Below are positions 11,011 through 21,513 of a stretch of DNA of 64,000 nt, piece by piece. The stretch's first letter is position 1; every line of letters starts with the position of its first letter. Made by a program: the position numbers and the translations under genes. The notes under the pieces were generated by a model. It searched no databases and was not told the origin of the DNA. It saw only the letters and a program-made list of their open reading frames with translations. This stretch comes from Ulva prolifera (Eukaryota > Chlorophyta > Ulvophyceae > Ulvales > Ulvaceae), in NCBI GenBank assembly GCA_023078555.1, contig CM041196.1:9442985-9506984 (forward strand). The letters are read 5' to 3'.

Positions 11011-12406
11011 GGGGCTTGCTTCCCTTACCGGACGCGACATCGAGATCACCTCTGTCCCGCTTGTCGCCAGCCCCCTACTCCCCATGGACTGTCATCTGTA
11101 CGCGTGCGACTACTGCCACCCACCTCGGCAATAGACACCTGCGGTACACGCTGTGAACCGGGGGGGAGCTGCTGCAGGACGCAGTTAGGGATGTGGCTGA
11201 ACTCGATCCTGGATAATCAGAGCATGCGTTTACAGCCGACTGTCCTAAAAGCTACAAAATACCGATCCGATACAACTGTAGTATGATGGGAACTTCCCCA
11301 AACAGCGTGTTGGCACATCCGCACACCTGGAGCAGACTTCATTCTGTAGGCCCATGGCGATGGCTCTTGTAGCCAGAGCAGTGGCCCCGTTGTACCCCCA
11401 GTCGTCAATGTCCTGGAACGACGAGGGTACCAGGGTCAACCACTTGGCTTTCTTCTTCACACCACCCTGCTCTTCGGCAGCCGGGTTGCAGAGACGGTGC
11501 AAAGGTACCGCCACGCCCTCAGCCCCCAATGCCAGAGTGTATCTGGCGGGCACAAGGGAATGAGGAGGCTGGTGAAGTCTTTCACGGGAGCCCCGACGCC
11601 CCAGGCGGTCAGCCCTGCATATCGAGCCGTGTACCCGGTCAGTTACTCGGGGAGGCGAGCCGAACACACCATGATTCGGATACGTCATCGCCAGTACATG
11701 GGCTTGGATGGGAAACCCCAGGTGCGCACACGAGGTGTTCACGGCGGTGACGAATATGGCCGCATAAAGAGGGTCCTCGAAGCAGCGGCTGTCCAAACGA
11801 TGAGCTTCAAGTTGCCAGTTTGGCAGCCGATCACTGAAATCCGGTCTGAGTGCGCCGAACCGTACACCATAACCTGGTACGATCGGATGCACAGCTGCAG
11901 CCCGGAGTCGCAGGTGGACCGGCCCTTGCGCACCGGCATGTACGAAACAGCAGCGTTGAGGATGGCTAGGTGAAACGCCCCGACAGATGCGAACACGGAC
12001 ACAATACCACAGACTCATCGGTCTCCTACAAGGCAGATCTGTTAAAAAAGCGCCAGTCGATTGAAAAATGTGTAAACTTATCATCAGCGTGACTACAGCA
12101 GGATACAGGTCCATAGAGGCGCGCACCGGCGCCGGTTTGATCAGAGGATGCGTCGCAGCGTACTGCACTACGAAAGGCGCAAGATTTGCGACAGCTTCCA
12201 CAAAATCCCCGAGGGTGTCCATGTCCTGGAGACAGAGGGATGTAAGCCAAAAGCTATCCCCAGTCCACGACCGGTCTAACGGAGCAATTGTTAGTCAGAA
12301 CTAGGGACAACACCAGCAGGCTACCAGCGAGTACTACCGGACCTCGAGAATCTGGGTGACCATGCATGTCTGACACGAGTGGGGGGGGGGGTTCCAGGGG
12401 GGGGGG

Positions 12407-12443
<37 letters not shown>

Positions 12444-13135
12444 CATAAACTTCAATCAGAAGAGGGAAGTAGATGTGGATCTGGTACAGGAGATCACCGG
12501 CGGCGGAGAGCTGTGTCACACGTGGTAGAGGGGCGCCAGCTTGCTGTGCAAGCACGGCGCGGCAGGAGGGTTGCAGGTACACCCTCTGCGCCAGCTGCTG
12601 GCTTGGGGTCAGATCGTCAGCATCGCAATAAGTGCGGGCCAGTGTCTTCTCGGTCAAGAACAGGGTGCACAGCGGATTCATGCCGACAGGCACATTACAG
12701 GTGGGCCCAGCCACCCTGGTGTTGCCTATGGGCTGTTGACTGTCCGTCTCCGCCCCGGTTTTCTGCCGCTTGTTGGACGGCACCATCATGGGCTGGGAGT
12801 CAGGGTGGATGCGGCTGAAAAAAAAAACACCAGGCCCACAGAATGGACCGGGGGCCGGTCACCGCATACTCCACAAAAACCTGCATTTGTAACCATACGG
12901 CTGCACATGTCGGGCGACAATGCATGACTGGCATAAACCCAATACTGAACGCACCGGTGTCTGCCTTCGGGGCAGGATCCGCCTCCTTCCGCTTCTTGGT
13001 TTTCGGCAAGGACGGAACCCCAATCACCGCCCTATCGTCTCTGCTGCACTGTCTCGGAGCCGGCAGGCCCGGCGCGACCCGAATCCGAAGCCTGTGCGGG
13101 CGCCGGTGGGGCACGTGGGCGCACATGTCCACTGA
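11011..13135 (-). CDS. Possible exons of unknown minus-strand transposon gene(s)
   Basis: Several minus-strand stretches look coding but change frame. 12789-12445 starts MMVPSNKRQKTG (a basic, NLS-like start). 12002-11739 (MSVFASVGAFHLAIL...) and about 11,850-11,300 carry ordinary mixed composition, including GGVKKKAKWLTLVPSSFQDI. About 13,130-12,850 holds a KTKKRKE basic cluster. G runs of 11, 12 and 30 at 12381-12439 would read as polyproline, but homopolymers this long are error-prone. Exon joints could not be fixed and no family was recognised. These may be the 5' part of the gene ending at 9427. Confidence 0.25.
12381..12439 (+). repeat. Poly-G tract (G11, G12, G30)
   Basis: There are three nearly contiguous guanine runs, 12381-12391, 12397-12408 and 12410-12439, capable of quadruplex formation. 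The length is uncertain because such runs are poorly sequenced. Confidence 0.8.
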
Positions 13136-13898
13136 CCAGTTCCTGCATGCTCATGGTAACCACATAAGGTCGAAGGCCCCGACAATGGCCCGGCGTGGCG
13201 GCTGGGCAAGGGCGCTAGGAGTACCCTCCAAGGGGTCCTGTAGCAGATGCGACGGCATCAAAATCACTGGAGATGGCACACCTTCCTCCTACCATACAGC
13301 TTGACCCAGGCCAAAGGGGCGTCACATCCAGGCGGGGGTGCGGATAGTCCCCCCCATGCGGGCACCAACATCCTCTCCTGCTCGCACCGCCACCCCCCGA
13401 GTTGCAGGCAGGCGATGACTACAGCATACTTCACGTATGCAACGCTCTGATCTACGGATGTTTCGACCCGGTCTACGACCTGTACCGCCCGACGTCAAAC
13501 CAAGCATCGCAAGCAGCGTGGGAGTCGGGCGTCCCTTTGGGCCCGACCCGCCCTACATTGGTGAAATGACCTGACCTAGATATTAATGTCCAATAGCGGG
13601 CAATAGCGCCGCCCGCAACGACGCTGTGCGGGATGGTTTACTGTGACGCTGGTGTCAGGCTGGACATCCCCTTCACGGCAGGCAACAGCACCCTCGCCGC
13701 CTACGGCCGACATCTTATGTAACAATAATTTAACAGTTCGCGTGTATTAAACGGGACGCAGCACGCGCTTTGGTACTGCCGGCGCCAGTAGCCGAGGGAC
13801 AATACCGCGTACGTACACACAGGTCAGAGTCGAGATCGATGCAGTGAAGACACGCGGGGCCGACGATGCCTCATATAAAGGGAATTACCGCGCCATTA
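13136..13898. other. No supported gene
   Basis: Only short frames in several phases occur. The segment may hold the promoter and 5' UTR of the minus-strand genes just inside the right inverted-repeat arm. Confidence 0.3.
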
Positions 13899-14206
13899 GA
13901 AACCAGGCTGGCCTTGGCGAGCTCCACAGGACGTCACAGCATCGACACTGTGCACGCGGCATCCTGTAGACACTTCAGCTGTCCTGGGCTCATGCATTGC
14001 TCGCATGCGGAATGGGTGGTGGGCCACCATACATTCCACAGATGGCGCTGACTGGGCTCATGCATTGCTCGCATGCGGAATGGTTGGTGGGCCACCAACC
14101 ATTCCACGGTGGCGCTGACTGGGCTCATGCATTGCTCGCATGCGGAATGGTTGGTGGGCCACCATCCATTCCACGGTGGCGCTGACTGGGCTCATGCATT
14201 CCGCAT
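13899..14206 (-). repeat. Right inverted-repeat arm with about 3 inverted 67-bp units
   Basis: Bases 13,899-13,995 are the reverse complement of 6,104-6,193. They run into inverted copies of the palindromic unit (GGGCTCATGCATTGCTCGCA) beginning near 13,987, 14,055 and 14,122, the last copy being short. This pairs with 5,301-6,193 to bound the internal genes. Confidence 0.85.
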
Positions 14207-14234
14207 GGTGGCCGCCATATGGGGGATGACCTAC

Positions 14235-14932
14235 TTACACAGTACGCCCGGAGGCCTTGTTCGCTGTCTGCCAGTACTGAACACCTCCTGCCGTCCGTTT
14301 CACCGGAACCAGCTGCCCGGCCATAGAATCAATGTTCACTACATACCGGCCAGTGTAAGCCGAGGAACGGTGATGCACGCCCTCAACCCTGTAAAACTCG
14401 GGAGCGCGGTTCAGCTCCTCATCCGCCTCCCTGCATCCGGGTGTATAGGGTGTACTACACTCGTACACGTCTGTCACACCGAGGTACAGTACGCTGGCCT
14501 CTACAGTGCAGGTTCTACAGACATGCGACCCGTCTGCCGTGCTGAGCCTGGCCCGGACTATGTATTGCAAGTCGCCGACATAGTACCGATCCTGGCCCCT
14601 ATTCGTACCCTCTTCTACTACATGGTACTTCAACAGGCACCATCGATTGTCTTTCTTACCCTGACCAGTGTGCTGCGCACAGGTCAGGACATCCCCTACC
14701 AAAGCCCGCCCTCGCAGGAATTTTCGCAGGTGCACCTCACAGAGCTGCCGCTCAGCAACAACCTCCCCAGCAACCGGCAGCCAAGCGCCCGCATGATGGC
14801 CTCTCTCCTGCCGTAGCCCGCACCCAGGACCCGCTGGGTCGGCCACCCTGCCTCCTGCAGGGCGTCCTGGTGGTAGAGCAGGTAAGGCAGCCCGGACAAC
14901 TCACCGACCCCAGTGTACCCCAGCGGCATCAC
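14235..14932 (-). pseudogene. C-terminal fragment of Tnp2-type transposase
   Basis: The product is clearly homologous to the end of the transposase at 54,539-56,296. Shared blocks include GLPYLL(F/Y)HQD(S/A)LQ, GWPT, QGKKDN(K/R)WCLL, YAGRYVV-like, and the terminus NKASGRTV before the stop. One frame change near 14,760 splits the match. Everything upstream of the GLPYLL block (catalytic core and zinc finger) is absent; less than 100 bp further right a separate CACTA terminus begins at 15,031. The stop lies only 29 bp from the end of the inverted 67-bp array. It is a truncated relic. Confidence 0.75.
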
Positions 14933-15030
14933 TTCTTCTTCTCTTCGGCGTCGAGGTCCTTACCCCCCCAAACACCCTGTCGTCATCACCCGTCATCAGA
15001 GTCGGTGTCGCCCATGTGCACAGCGGCCCG

Positions 15031-15566
15031 CACTAGGAGAATGGCGACACACTGAAACGGATCCGGGTGTCGTCCGCCAGATTCCGAAAGTCCGTTCACT
15101 CTCTGATACCTCTCCGACGTCATCGGATGCGAGCAGTCGGATGGACCTTGGACTTTGGCACCGAACCATCCGCCGACCCAGGTATATTCCGCCGGACTGT
15201 GGACGTACCTTACCGCTGCAAGTGGCCTTCGCATGTCTGCGCCGGCTGCCATGATACGAGGTCACTTCGGGCCAAGCCCGCGCTGACAGTGGATCGAATG
15301 ATACTATTGGTTACTTTATTACTACATGCGGATCTGGAAACGACTGGATTGGACACGGTGCAGGTATATGTGGACCCATACTCATGGCAACTGACATCGA
15401 CTTTGGGCAGGAGACGAAGCGGCAGGAAGCTGGAGGCAGGCTCACAACAGCGGTGACTTTTTGCATCGCCCAAGATAGCGTTGGTCCGTATGTCAGGCTC
15501 GGCAGCAGTCCTTGTAGTGTTGGTCGTCGCCCTGTGAAAGGTGGCCGGGAAAGCGTGCCCATAGGT
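15031..15566 (+). mobile_element. CACTA-type left terminus and subterminal region
   Basis: CACTAGGAGAATGGCGACAC at 15031-15050 is, in inverted orientation, 19/20 identical to 63,057-63,038. The next ~200 bp are dense in TCCG/CGGA motifs (for example CCGAAAGTCCG, CATCGGATG, GTCGGATGG, TATTCCGCCGG), a pattern also seen just inside the 63,057 end. It probably bounds the element carrying the 102-bp array and the plus-strand transposase. Confidence 0.7.
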
Positions 15567-16145
15567 TCCTGGACACGAATGCATGCGGTGGTCCAGAGTG
15601 GCCATTCGGCGAATGGCCACTCTGGCGGAGTTACGTCATCATGCTCCAGGTAAGGCGTGCGCCCGTCCTCCTGGACACGAATGCATGCGGTGGTCCAGAG
15701 TGGCCATTCGGCGAATGGCCACTCTGGCGGAGTTACGTCATCATGCTCCAGGTAAGGCGTGCGCCCGTCCTCCTGGACACGAATGCATGCGGTGGTCCAG
15801 AGTGGCCATTCGGCGAATGGCCACTCTGGCGGAGTTACGTCATCATGCTCCAGGTAAGGCGTGCGCCCGTCCTCCTGGACACGAATGCATGCGGTGGTCC
15901 AGAGTGGCCATTCGGCGAATGGCCACTCTGGCGGAGTTACGTCATCATGCTCCAGGTAAGGCGTGCGCCCGTCCTCCTGGACACGAATGCATGCGGTGGT
16001 ACAGAGTGGCCATTCGGCGAATGGCCACTCTGGCGGAGTTACGTCATCATGCTCCAGGTAAGGCGTGCGCCCGTCCTCCTGGACACGAATGCATGCGGTG
16101 GTACAGAGTGGCCATTCGGCGAATGACCGCTCCAGCGCGGTTGAT
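15567..16145 (+). repeat. 102-bp tandem repeat array (5 full units plus a partial), palindrome-bearing
   Basis: Units start at 15567, 15669, 15771, 15873, 15975 and 16077. Each holds a 29-nt near-perfect palindrome with arms AGAGTGGCCATTCG and CGAATGGCCACTCT, and the sequence CTCCAGGTAAGG, which fits a 5' splice site. The last two units carry TACAG for TCCAG before the palindrome. The array is related by its palindrome core to the one at 60,699-61,117. Because 102 is a multiple of three, several frames stay open across it; I do not treat it as coding. Confidence 0.9.
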
Positions 16146-16377
16146 CTCACCCTGCCCTACCCGAGTGATCAGGCGCCTTTGCATTCGGGGCCCCCAACTT
16201 GGGTCGTGCTTCATGAAAGGGACAAACGGTGGATATAGTGTATGATACGGCTAACTTCCAGCGTTTGGAGTTCACCTGGCGTTTAAGTGCACCGCGTCCC
16301 TGCTGGCGTCGTATTCCTTCGCCTAGCTGCGCTGCTCGTGACCAGTTTCCGCTTCCGGCAGTGACCAAAATATTTAT

Positions 16378-17020
16378 TTGCATACAATGGATCCGCGCCA
16401 TGCTGCAGCAGTTGCAGGACTGTCAAGTACCCAGAATGGGCCTACTTCCGCTCGCAGCGGAGACTTACTCGTTGGTCGCATGCGTACTCAGAGAATCCCT
16501 GTAGTGGGTACTTTAATTTCAAGGGACGGGCGTTTTACGGATCGTGCCCGCGTCGGCCGCAACGACGGTCCACTGTCCGGTCCTGGGGTGTCGGTGTGGT
16601 GGTCCCTGGGGGTGGTTCTGCGAGACGACGTGGTGGAGAGTCGGACGAGGGAGCTGGGTACGGCCAAGGAAGTGATTGTCACTACCTGTCTCGCGCTCTC
16701 CTCCTGGCTGCACGAGCAGGCAATGCTCGTGTCCTCGTGGGAGGGCACAGGNTCATGCAAGGCTGAAAGAAATGCTCCAATCGTGCCTGAAGCCGGACCT
16801 TGCAGCATGTCTACACATGCAGGCTTCGAATACTCTGCTGAGGATGGCTCATTTGACAAAGAGGCAGCAAAGCTCCTCTTGATTGATGACGATCTGGACG
16901 AGCTCATCGCGGAAGCTGCCTTGGTGGCAACAGAAAAAGAGAGAGAGATCTACGTGACGGAGCTGAACAACAAATTGGCTGCCCTTGGGCCAAATGCTAC
17001 CGTGCAGGACAAAGCCAAGG
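16378..17020 (+). CDS. Unknown acidic/coiled-coil protein, first exon(s)
   Basis: An open frame runs from ATG 16378 to a plausible donor (AAGG|GTACGT) after 17020. The last ~75 residues look coding: an acidic, Leu-rich helical stretch (DDDLDELIAEAALVATEKER) likely to form a coiled coil, resembling in style the accessory gene at 61,144-62,232. An undetermined base at 16,752 falls inside. The N-terminal half may be non-coding or in another frame. It lies just upstream of the transposase-like exons and could be their 5' part or a separate accessory gene. Confidence 0.35.
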
Positions 17021-17085
17021 GTACGTTCCAATTAATCCATACTCATCGATACTCTCATGTGCAAGAAAAGTAGCAGGATCGCTAG

Positions 17086-19037
17086 GTGATTCAATCAAGA
17101 GAACTGCATACACAACATGATCATCAACATCGGCGAGATGTGCACCGTGCAGTGTACGAGAGTGAGTTCGAGAAATTCCAAAAAGAGTGCAACAAGAAAC
17201 ACCTGCCATTGGGTCGTAATGGGAAATGTGTGTTCAGCAGACTACCATACTACAGGTTAGCGTCCGGTCATGACTGCGTTGATGTGCTTCGTGAGCCTAT
17301 TGCATGTCACTCGCAGTACACCACCGGGCTATGCTCTGCAGGCCAGAGGCTATGCATCGCATCCCGCTAGCACACGCTTTCTGTAATGGCCTGATCAAAG
17401 GCTTCTGGGCGCTCATGGCGAGGAGTGGCAAGGTGCCGCTGCGACAAGGCAACGACATTATACTGTCAAGAGACGCGCGGAAGGCAATAAAAGCGCAAGT
17501 TGCTGAGCTTCGAGGAACCACAATGCTTCACCGCAGCTCTGCCGGACATCGTCCAGTGCGCACTTGATGCAACTGCTGAATAGCTTGAGCAGCGAAGGTG
17601 TACGTGTGCATGTCAGGGTGTATGCATTGAGGCCAGCACGCTGGCACCGTGTGGCATTGCCAAGCATTACCACCCTCTGACCGTTATCTCCAAACATTCT
17701 GGCGCATGCAGTGGCTCCAACATGACGATGGAGGACAAACTCACCTGGGCGGACACTGTATCCGCTTATGCCCTGCATGAAGCGGGAGTTGGACGAGAGG
17801 ATTCTGGAGATGTGGGGACATCTCCGCACTGCAGTGGTATACTTCATGCGATATCAAGAAGGTCAACATCAACCGGAGCACATTGATGCTGCCCAAGATG
17901 CACTGTTTCAGTACAGCGTCCTCGTCCAGGAGCACTTTGACACCAACCACCTGATGACATTTCAACTGCATACATGCATGGCACACGTAGCAGAGCAGGC
18001 TCGCCTCTGCGGCCCACTGCATTTGCTGCGGAGTGGTGGCTCGAGAGGTGCATGCAGGTTTTCAAACGAATCACAAAGTACCGCTCTACACGCCACCCAG
18101 AATGTGTGGGAACCAATCACTTCTTGGCTGTCCAAGCACTGGACAAGATCGCCTCTTGCTGCCCACAGTCAACTGCGCTCTTGGACAAGATCGACCCCCC
18201 TGCAGGACGCACCAGAAAAGGTGCCCGGGACGACACTGCGGGGTGACGAGTGGCTCGCTGGGCCCATTCAAGATGTGAGCGATGACCATCTCGCGGTGAG
18301 GACCATATATACACCCTCTTCATTTTGATCCACAAACGCCGTGTACCACAAACACCGTGTACAATGCCCATTGTTGCATTGCAACGAGCACGTCCGTGGT
18401 TGTGCACCTGGTCCTCTTCATGCAGGTCACACGGGTCAAGCAGGCACTGCAGGCCACAAGCCTGAAAGCCGCTGGAGACACCGAGGCATTGTGGTCCGAG
18501 GCGGGAGGCCTGCTGAATCCGGGTCTGTTGGGTGGCAATGGTGCCAACGGGCAACCACGCGTCCGGTTGTTTCGCAGTAAGATGGCTTCGTGTAAGGGAG
18601 GCCACTTCCTCGTGAGGACCACCGAGGCCAAGACTTCAAAAGTTTACTTGGCGTACGTGCCATTCCTGCTAGATGGAGGCCAAGGGAATGCAGAAGGCGG
18701 AGTAGGTGCCATCAACACAGTGATGAAGATCTCTGATATCTTCTTGTGGCAGGAGACATCAGCAGATGGAGTTGTTCGGAAAACACGCTTTCTGCTGGGG
18801 GAAATGCATGAACTGCAGCCTGTGGGAGATCCGCTGCACGGGTATGAAGTGCGGTATACGGACCCATCCATTGGAGAAAGGCTCAGAAAGCCGTCGTTGC
18901 TACAGAAGAAGCCACTCGTACAAGGAGGGGCGGGCTATACTTACGGAGTGCGACTAGACCAGGTGGACTGTACTCTAGTGAGCACTCGGAACGAACAGTT
19001 TTTCGTTCCAACACTGAAGATGTCTACGTTTGGTTAG
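17086..19037 (+). CDS. Divergent Tnp2-type transposase, C-terminal two-thirds
   Basis: Three blocks align in order with the transposase at 54.5-59 kb. First, PLAHAFCNGLIKGFWALM (about 17,360-17,420) matches the MAHVFLLGVLMDFWN segment that in Tnp2 proteins follows the catalytic core. Second, 17,768-18,230 has the DUF4218-like block (YFMRYQEGQHQP, LHTCMAHVAEQARLCGP, then after a frame change EWWLERCMQVFKR and KYRSTRHPE). Third, 18,357-19,037 has KGGHFLVRTTE, FLLGEMHEL and a C-terminal YGVRLDQVDCTL block. Frames change near 17,400, 17,760, 18,030 and 18,340, through introns, decay or errors. The first catalytic Asp region was not located. It is a distinct, diverged lineage of the same family. 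Confidence 0.65.
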
Positions 19038-20397
19038 CGTATATCATGGAGGAGTGTTGAAACATGAGCAATGATGTGCATTGCAAGTTGTGCAATTGCA
19101 TGAATTGGTAACACAGCGTACTGTCACATGGCATAGAGTGCCAACATCGCTCCACATAGACCCAATGCACGATTTGGCGTGCAAATTAGAGACAATCACA
19201 CAGCAACAAGTACCCAACCGGGACTAGTTGCAGGAGGGATTCCACAGAATTGCTATGGCATAATTGTCTTGTGGGCGAGTCTGCTGCTAGCATGAGTTAC
19301 AAATCTTATTAGCAGACTTGATGCGAAATATTACACACCACTGACCCTGCTACAGAACTTGACGCATATTCGGTACTGATGGGATGCTGAACTCATCTCC
19401 ATTTCCACTGCCGCTATAGATTTGCAGTGACCACGGTGCCTGCATGTCCCCACAGCATTTCATTAATGATGTATACGGCACACGTGTGCTTTGCAAACAA
19501 TTGTGGAAGTGGAGAGTGGAATGTGGCATGTCTTTACCGGCGACTTACCCACAATCTAAAGCGAAGATGTCTATAGCAAATGCGGCAGTTTCCACAGCGA
19601 AGAGGGGCTCATCAGATGGAGCAACTGGTATCATAGGTCAAGAGTGGCACTTGGTCACCACCCGCTCAGCGATCGTAGCATCACTCTCGGTAGTCTCAGC
19701 CACCTGCACTCGAGAGCTTACGAGCATCAGTACACGCTGAATCTGGGCAATAGCACGGCATTGAAGGATGGGAATGTCCGGATGGTGTCAACGACGCACA
19801 CTATCTTGATAACTACTTCCGATGAGACCGGCAGACTCTCGGGCGTCGAATGGTGACCTGAAGACACTGTCAAACGAGTAGCGCACTCTCGGATGTCATG
19901 CGTGCTTTCGGCCCGCTCGCAATATGCCCTTCATGTACACGACAGATTTGCAAACAGTAATGATTGCTTCGTTCCCGTACAGGGGACCTGCGTGTTTACA
20001 AGCTGGCTTAGCAAGCTGGTCCGCTGTGTACTTCTCCTGGCGTTATCTCTCACCAAACGTCGAGGTTGCGCCATGCACTTACCAAATATGCTCCTGGGAT
20101 CACACAACGTCTTGTGTTGCCAATGCATTGTGCGTCTGCGTCCATTCTGCTGGTTGTCTAAGGTACCCCTGCAACAATCCATCAATGTGCCCCTTCTAGT
20201 GCAATGTGGTGGCCACTTTGATAACTGCCCCAGCTTGTACTGCACAGAAAGGCCCCTGACTGCAACTGTGGCTCTGGGGCGAGTTTCGCCCCGGACTGCT
20301 GTACGCTGCAACAGCCCCTGATGCAGCATGGGGCATTATTGCCCTCAGCCCACCCGCCCCTGATCCGAAAGGGGCACTTCCCCCAACTCTGGGGAGG
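19038..20397. other. Non-coding interval between transposase and Ty3 element
   Basis: No supported gene. TTCTAGTG at 20,194-20,201 resembles the last 8 bp of a CACTA right end but lacks the rest of the terminal repeat. Short G/C hairpins (GCCCCTGATGCAGCATGGGGC and similar) occur at 20,310-20,400. The expected 3' LTR of the neighbouring Ty3 element was not recognisable. Confidence 0.4.
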
Positions 20398-21513
20398 TCA
20401 ACTTTCTTGTAGTGCCAGAGCTTGCTTTGCTAGGAAGTAGTACATGCGGTGCATCACGGCTGGGGCTGGTTGCTGATGCTGTGGCAATTTAAACGCAAGG
20501 GCTGTGGGAGACAGTGGAGGAGTGATACGGTTCAATGAGAACGGCGTGCAGCCCGTGGCTGCCGACGTGGAGCTATTCATGCTAAACTCGATATGTGGCA
20601 GGAATGCATCCCAATCATCATGTGCAGGACCGATGAAATGCCGAACAGCTTCTTCCACAACGCGATTGTACCGCTCAACCTGCCCATTGGCTCGAGGATG
20701 GTAGGAGAATGTCAGCTGCAATGCAATGCCTAGGTGGTCACACAGGGATGCGAAAAACTTATTGTTCCACTGCGTACCGCGGTCACTACAAATGCCAAGT
20801 GGCAGGCCATAATGGGGGTATATGTGCTGGAAAAACAGTGCAGCGAATCCGGGACCATTCAGAGTAGACACTGTGGGGATCAATCTCACCATCTTGCTGA
20901 ATTGATCAACAAACACAACAATGCAGTTGTGACCAGACGTGGAGTTAGGTAGCTGCGTGATCATGTCCACACTCACGACACGCCAGCATGCAGAAGGTAC
21001 AGGTAGTGGGGACATGACTGCCTCCCGTTCCGACGGGGACTTCATGGTCTGACAGCTATGGCATTGTGACACAAATTTCTTGACATCCTTGTGTATATCT
21101 GGCCAGTAAAATGAGTCTGTGATCAATGATGCTGTGCGAGAGACACCCATGTGTGCATGCCAAGGGTGTACGTGGTGCCACAACAGAATTTGCCGGCGCA
21201 AGTGATCATGATCAGGGACAACAATCTTGTTCTTGTGCAGATAGATCTGGTGCTTAGGGTCATAATGGTATGATGCAGGTGGTTTGGCAAAATCAGAATC
21301 ATGTGCATAGCCACTACGCAATCGCTGCCAGAAGTCGTCCGCGTGCAGATCTAGAGTTAAGTATCTGTTGGATCGTTTCAGAAGCAGCTCTGCTTGTGAG
21401 TGCGTACCCACACGCTGTGCGTCGACTGCGCGGGCCGTCACACACCAGGTCCTCCTGGTCGACCCAGTCCACCGCGGAAGCATCCGGCTGCGCGGTCGCT
21501 GCGTCGTCCTCAT
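20398..21513 (-). CDS. Ty3 Pol: integrase
   Basis: The HHCC zinc-binding domain (HxxxxH...CHSCQ) is followed by the DDE core: first Asp in VSVDMITQLP, second in SDRGTQWNN, Glu in ANGQVERYNRVVEE. The protein stops at LALQES shortly after the core, where Ty3 integrases normally continue for 60-150 residues, so it is 3' truncated. The first ~40 residues are probably out of frame; the true frame likely enters near 21,390. Confidence 0.85.
   Translation of the reverse strand: MRTTQRPRSRMLPRWTGSTRRTWCVTARAVDAQRVGTHSQAELLLKRSNRYLTLDLHADDFWQRLRSGYAHDSDFAKPPASYHYDPKHQIYLHKNKIVVPDHDHLRRQILLWHHVHPWHAHMGVSRTASLITDSFYWPDIHKDVKKFVSQCHSCQTMKSPSEREAVMSPLPVPSACWRVVSVDMITQLPNSTSGHNCIVVFVDQFSKMVRLIPTVSTLNGPGFAALFFQHIYPHYGLPLGICSDRGTQWNNKFFASLCDHLGIALQLTFSYHPRANGQVERYNRVVEEAVRHFIGPAHDDWDAFLPHIEFSMNSSTSAATGCTPFSLNRITPPLSPTALAFKLPQHQQPAPAVMHRMYYFLAKQALALQES

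Noticed and set aside
15583-16245. Open frames of 160-280 codons on both strands across the 102-bp array
   Set aside because: The unit length is a multiple of three and lacks stops in several frames, so openness is automatic; no flanking coding sequence supports any frame.
20190-20201. Right CACTA end for the element starting at 15,031
   Set aside because: Only TTCTAGTG matches; the rest of the 20-bp terminal repeat and a target duplication are absent.
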